From NCBI GenBank assembly GCA_030442055.1, contig JAUJEB010000001.1, positions 1,364,001-1,428,000 of the forward strand: a stretch of 64,000 nt of DNA, in the 5' to 3' direction. Made by a program: the position numbers and the translations under genes. Below the pieces are notes generated by a model, which ran no database searches, was not told the origin of the DNA, and saw nothing but the letters and a program-made list of their open reading frames with translations. Positions 61,037 through 64,000 of the stretch are shown piece by piece. Source of the DNA: Agaribacillus aureus (lineage in GTDB: Bacteria > Bacteroidota > Bacteroidia > Cytophagales > Cyclobacteriaceae). Position 1 is the first letter of the stretch. Every line of letters starts with the position of its first letter.

Positions 61037-61819
61037 TTAGCCCATTGCTTTATTGCGTACCTTCTTTCTTTTCCAGGGATTTATTTTCAAATAATAGGGG
61101 TATAATTTCAACATGCTGTATCTTAAATAAAACCAGGGGACTCTCTGAATATCGTTTTTAAACAAATATTCAACAACCGTTTTGTGTGAATTTCTTACAC
61201 TATCAGTGGCCGCCGTTTTGTTGTCGCCATTATTGTAGAAATTCCCAAAGACCTCATCAACCTTTAATATATTACTGACTTTAAAGGCCTTTAACAGGAA
61301 CCAATAATCCATGGTATAATGATTTTGCAATGGAAATTCACCAGCCGCTTCCTGTACTTCTCTTTTATAGAAATAACTTACCGGGTTTTGAGGAAACAGG
61401 TCTTTCCAATATTGAATTACATCCGAGTATTTATTCGACGGATACCTTACAAAGGTTTTATGGGGCCAGATGAATCTTAAATTACCGATCACCATGTCGA
61501 CATCAGTGTTTTTATTAAATGTATCCACAACCAGTTGAAAAATTCCTTTTTCAAATTCATCATCTGCATTTAAGAATACAATAATATCGCCGGTCGACAT
61601 TTTAAAAGCTTTATTCATGGCATCTGACTGCCCCAGATCCGGCTCTGAAACCCAGTTGAGATGATCGTATTTTTCAAGGATCTCCCGTGTGTTATCGGTC
61701 GAATTTCCATCTGTAATGATGTGCTCAAAATTCTCATAATTCTGAGCGATCACACTTTTTATGGCTCTCTCAATAAAATCTCCACTATTAAAACACGGTG
61801 TTAAAACACTTATCTTCAT
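61037..61819 (-). CDS. Family 2 glycosyltransferase (polysaccharide operon)
   Basis: A 260-residue GT-A enzyme. It starts M-K-I-S-V-L-T-P-C-F-N-S-G-D-F-I-E-R-A-I-K-S-V, then I-T-D-G-N-S-T-D-N-T near residue 35 and V-F-L-N-A-D-D-E-F (metal-binding DxD-like) near 83. W-V-S-E-P-D-L-G-Q-S-D-A-M-N-K-A-F near 56 is the WcaA-like subfamily pattern. The C-terminus ends basic (K-R-K-K-V-R-N-K). It follows fcl by 9 bases and is therefore early in the operon. Confidence 0.9.
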   Translation of the reverse strand: MKISVLTPCFNSGDFIERAIKSVIAQNYENFEHIITDGNSTDNTREILEKYDHLNWVSEPDLGQSDAMNKAFKMSTGDIIVFLNADDEFEKGIFQLVVDTFNKNTDVDMVIGNLRFIWPHKTFVRYPSNKYSDVIQYWKDLFPQNPVSYFYKREVQEAAGEFPLQNHYTMDYWFLLKAFKVSNILKVDEVFGNFYNNGDNKTAATDSVRNSHKTVVEYLFKNDIQRVPWFYLRYSMLKLYPYYLKINPWKRKKVRNKAMG

Positions 61820-61828
61820 AATTGATAT

Positions 61829-62752
61829 TTAGTCCCAATTCAAATCTTCATAAACGGACCTAATGCCCTCTTCAAGTCTTATTTGATAGGCCCAGCCCAA
61901 TTTTTTGAGCTTCTCAACATCCATTAATTTTCTTGGCGTACCATCTGGCTTGGAAGTATCAAATTTTAGTTCACCGGTGTACCCCACGATAGTTCGTATG
62001 AGCGTTGCCAGTTCCTTAATGCTTATCTCCGTGCCGCTTCCAATGTTTACCAGTCCGGGGTCGTTGTAATTTTTCAGCAGAAAATAACAGGCTTTAGCCA
62101 AATCGTTCACATGCAGAAATTCCCTGAGCGGTGTACCTGTTCCCCATACTTCGAGGAAAGGTTCATTATTTTTTTTGGCCTCATGGCATTTCCTTAAAAT
62201 GGCCGGCAAGACATGAGAATTTTGCAAGTCGTAGTTATCATTGGGACCATATAAATTAGTGGGCATTGCGGAGATAAAGTTACATCCATATTGTGAGCGG
62301 TAAGCATCACAAAGTTTAATGCCCGCAATTTTGGCAATGGCATATGGCTCATTGGTACTTTCCAGCGGTCCCGTCAATAAATAGTCCTCTTTCAATGGTT
62401 GCGGCGCCATTTTGGGATAGATACAAGATGAGCCCAGAAATAATAATTTAGTTACATGATGCTTATAACTCTGATGAATAACATTATTCTGGATCATCAG
62501 GTTGTCATATAAAAATTCTCCCCTGTACACGTTGTTAGCATGAATACCTCCTACCTTGGCGGCTGCCAACACTACATAATCAGGTTTTTCGGCCTCAAAA
62601 AAATCTGCTACATCGTTTTGATTTCTCAAGTCCAACTCAGAAGATTTTCTAAAAACCAAATTGTTATAACCTTCCTTTTCCAGCAATCTCACAATGGCAG
62701 ACCCGACCATTCCTCTATGGCCTGCCACATATATTTTATCGCTTTTATTCAC
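61829..62752 (-). CDS. fcl: GDP-L-fucose synthase
   Basis: A 307-residue SDR epimerase/reductase that turns GDP-4-keto-6-deoxy-mannose into GDP-L-fucose with NADPH. The Rossmann motif is V-A-G-H-R-G-M-V-G-S-A (near residue 9). S-C-I-Y-P-K (near 109) carries the family Ser/Cys, and Y-A-I-A-K (near 136) the catalytic Tyr-Lys. N-L-Y-G-P-N-D-N-Y and H-V-L-P-A follow, as in the WcaG/Fcl family. It is 25 bases after gmd, its obligatory partner enzyme, which confirms the assignment. Confidence 0.96.
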   Translation of the reverse strand: MNKSDKIYVAGHRGMVGSAIVRLLEKEGYNNLVFRKSSELDLRNQNDVADFFEAEKPDYVVLAAAKVGGIHANNVYRGEFLYDNLMIQNNVIHQSYKHHVTKLLFLGSSCIYPKMAPQPLKEDYLLTGPLESTNEPYAIAKIAGIKLCDAYRSQYGCNFISAMPTNLYGPNDNYDLQNSHVLPAILRKCHEAKKNNEPFLEVWGTGTPLREFLHVNDLAKACYFLLKNYNDPGLVNIGSGTEISIKELATLIRTIVGYTGELKFDTSKPDGTPRKLMDVEKLKKLGWAYQIRLEEGIRSVYEDLNWD

Positions 62753-62777
62753 TGCAAATAGTCCTTTCTAAATATCC

Positions 62778-63890
62778 CTATTCGTAATAATTCATTATTT
62801 GAAATCCGCCTTTTTTGAGATATTCATCTTTTTCAAACAAGCGAATATCTGACCAGACCATGTCCTTTACCAAACCGTTCAAATCATATTTAAGTTTCCA
62901 GCCCAATTTCTCTTTGGCCTTTGTCGGATCGCCTATTAACAGGTCAACTTCGGTTGGCCTAAAATACTTTGAATCGATCGCGAGTATTTCCTTGCCTTCT
63001 TCCAGTTGGAACTTATCATTATGGCAAGCTGCTATCTTGGCTACCTCATTGACGCCTTCGCCTTCAAAAGCCAGCTCAATTCCCAATTCCTTAAATGCCA
63101 ACGTGACAAATTCCCGTATGGTGGTGGTAATACCGGTAGCTATTACAAAATCTTCGGGTTGCTCCTGCTGTAGGATAAGCCACATGGCCTCAATATAATC
63201 TTTTGCGTGTCCCCAATCCCTTTTCGCGTCGAGATTACCCAGGTAAAATTTATCCTGCAAGCCAAGGGCGATCCTGGCTGCTGCCCTGGTAATTTTTCTT
63301 GTAACAAAAGTTTCACCTCTGATAGGAGATTCGTGGTTGAAGAGGATCCCATTGGCAGCAAACATATTATAAGCTTCCCGATAGTTGACGATAATCCAAT
63401 AACCGTATAATTTGGCTACCGCGTAGGGTGAACGGGGATAAAATGGGGTTTTTTCACTTTGAGGCACTTCCTGTACCAGTCCGTACAATTCAGAGGTAGA
63501 AGCCTGATAGATTTTCGTGCTCCGGGTCAACCCAAGTATTCTGACAGCTTCGAGAATTCGCAAGGTTCCCAACGCATCTACATTCGCAGTATATTCAGGA
63601 CTATCGAAACTCACTTTTACGTGAGACATGGCTCCCAGATTGTATATTTCGTCTGGCTGGACTTCCTGAATAATTCTAATTATGTTCGTCGAATCGGATA
63701 AGTCGCCGTAATGTAATTTAAAATGAACATTAATTTCGTGTGGATCCTGATACAAGTGATCAATACGGTCGGTATTAAACGAGGAACTCCTTCTTTTTAT
63801 GCCGTGTACCTCGTAATTTTTTTTGAGAAGAAATTCAGCTAAATATGCCCCATCCTGACCGGTAATCCCCGTAATTAATGCTTTTTTCAT
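62778..63890 (-). CDS. gmd: GDP-mannose 4,6-dehydratase
   Basis: A 370-residue NADP-dependent SDR enzyme that makes GDP-4-keto-6-deoxy-D-mannose. It starts [21 protein letters not shown] (G-I-T-G-Q-D-G is the family motif), then [12 protein letters not shown]. The catalytic Tyr-Lys is in [24 protein letters not shown] follows. It is the first gene of the leftward operon in the window. An operator-like palindrome lies 73 bases upstream. Confidence 0.97.
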   Translation of the reverse strand: MKKALITGITGQDGAYLAEFLLKKNYEVHGIKRRSSSFNTDRIDHLYQDPHEINVHFKLHYGDLSDSTNIIRIIQEVQPDEIYNLGAMSHVKVSFDSPEYTANVDALGTLRILEAVRILGLTRSTKIYQASTSELYGLVQEVPQSEKTPFYPRSPYAVAKLYGYWIIVNYREAYNMFAANGILFNHESPIRGETFVTRKITRAAARIALGLQDKFYLGNLDAKRDWGHAKDYIEAMWLILQQEQPEDFVIATGITTTIREFVTLAFKELGIELAFEGEGVNEVAKIAACHNDKFQLEEGKEILAIDSKYFRPTEVDLLIGDPTKAKEKLGWKLKYDLNGLVKDMVWSDIRLFEKDEYLKKGGFQIMNYYE

Positions 63891-63962
63891 TTTGATTTGT
63901 CTATAGTACTTAAAACCTTTAAAACTTCGCTGTAAAAATATAATTATATTACTTAAAATTTA

Positions 63963-63985
63963 TATCAATTTAAGTCAAATTGATA
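63963..63985. promoter_or_regulatory. Palindromic operator upstream of the gmd operon
   Basis: TATCAATTT (63963-63971) and AAATTGATA (63977-63985) are exact 9-bp inverted arms around a 5-base centre (AAGTC), about 73 bases before the gmd ATG. It may be a regulator-binding site controlling polysaccharide synthesis. No consensus -33/-7 pair is clear between it and gmd. Confidence 0.5.
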
Positions 63986-64000
63986 CATGGGGTTATGCGA

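Overview
The window looks like a chromosomal segment of a Bacteroidota bacterium, most likely order Cytophagales. The evidence is: a type IX secretion (T9SS) C-terminal sorting domain, a type III glutamine synthetase, several SPII lipoproteins with short lipoboxes, -7 elements of the TAnnTTTG type (best case TTTG-N18-TAGATTTG before the 15.2 kb symporter), AT-rich intergenic DNA and moderate G+C in genes. No rRNA, tRNA, CRISPR array, intact insertion sequence or phage gene was seen.

Layout. 0-5.7 kb: the tail of an AraC-type regulator, two lipoproteins, a GMC/FAD dehydrogenase with its small Tat-exported partner, and a probable outer-membrane barrel. 6.3-14.8 kb: housekeeping genes (mtaB, a DUF2062 membrane protein, a HAD phosphatase, glnN, groES-groEL, a SiaC-like phosphoprotein). 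15.2-22.9 kb: central metabolism and transport (sodium:solute symporter, pckA, a CNT nucleoside transporter, a bifunctional nuclease, etfB-etfA, a TPR protein). 23.3-34.6 kb: envelope and secreted proteins, dominated by a 2167-residue T9SS substrate with five near-identical 110-residue repeats. 34.8-42.5 kb: a purple-acid-phosphatase-like enzyme with a DoxX-like partner, murQ, a coiled-coil exported protein, an M1 peptidase and a DUF192 protein. 42.7-50.6 kb: a short DnaE-type polymerase, a two-gene secreted pair, a lipoprotein paralogous to the one at 0.2 kb, a gene-poor stretch with a 21-bp tandem repeat, and a small outer-membrane protein. 50.6-63.9 kb: one long leftward operon for a surface polysaccharide: gmd and fcl make GDP-L-fucose, six glycosyltransferases assemble the chain, and two asparagine-synthetase homologues probably amidate a sugar or precursor. 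A 28-codon ORF sits in the operon, and an M14 carboxypeptidase follows.

No clear candidate for a wholly new defence or mobile system was found. The best leads are: a small ORF coupled into the polysaccharide operon; the paired asparagine-synthetase homologues, one lacking the glutaminase cysteine; a GMC dehydrogenase with an Fe-S-type cysteine motif and a His-rich Tat partner; the ABABA repeat array in the T9SS protein; a sigma-54-type promoter with dyads before groESL; and several perfect palindromes upstream of pckA, dnaE, murQ and gmd. All function calls come from reading the sequence and remembered family features, without database searches.
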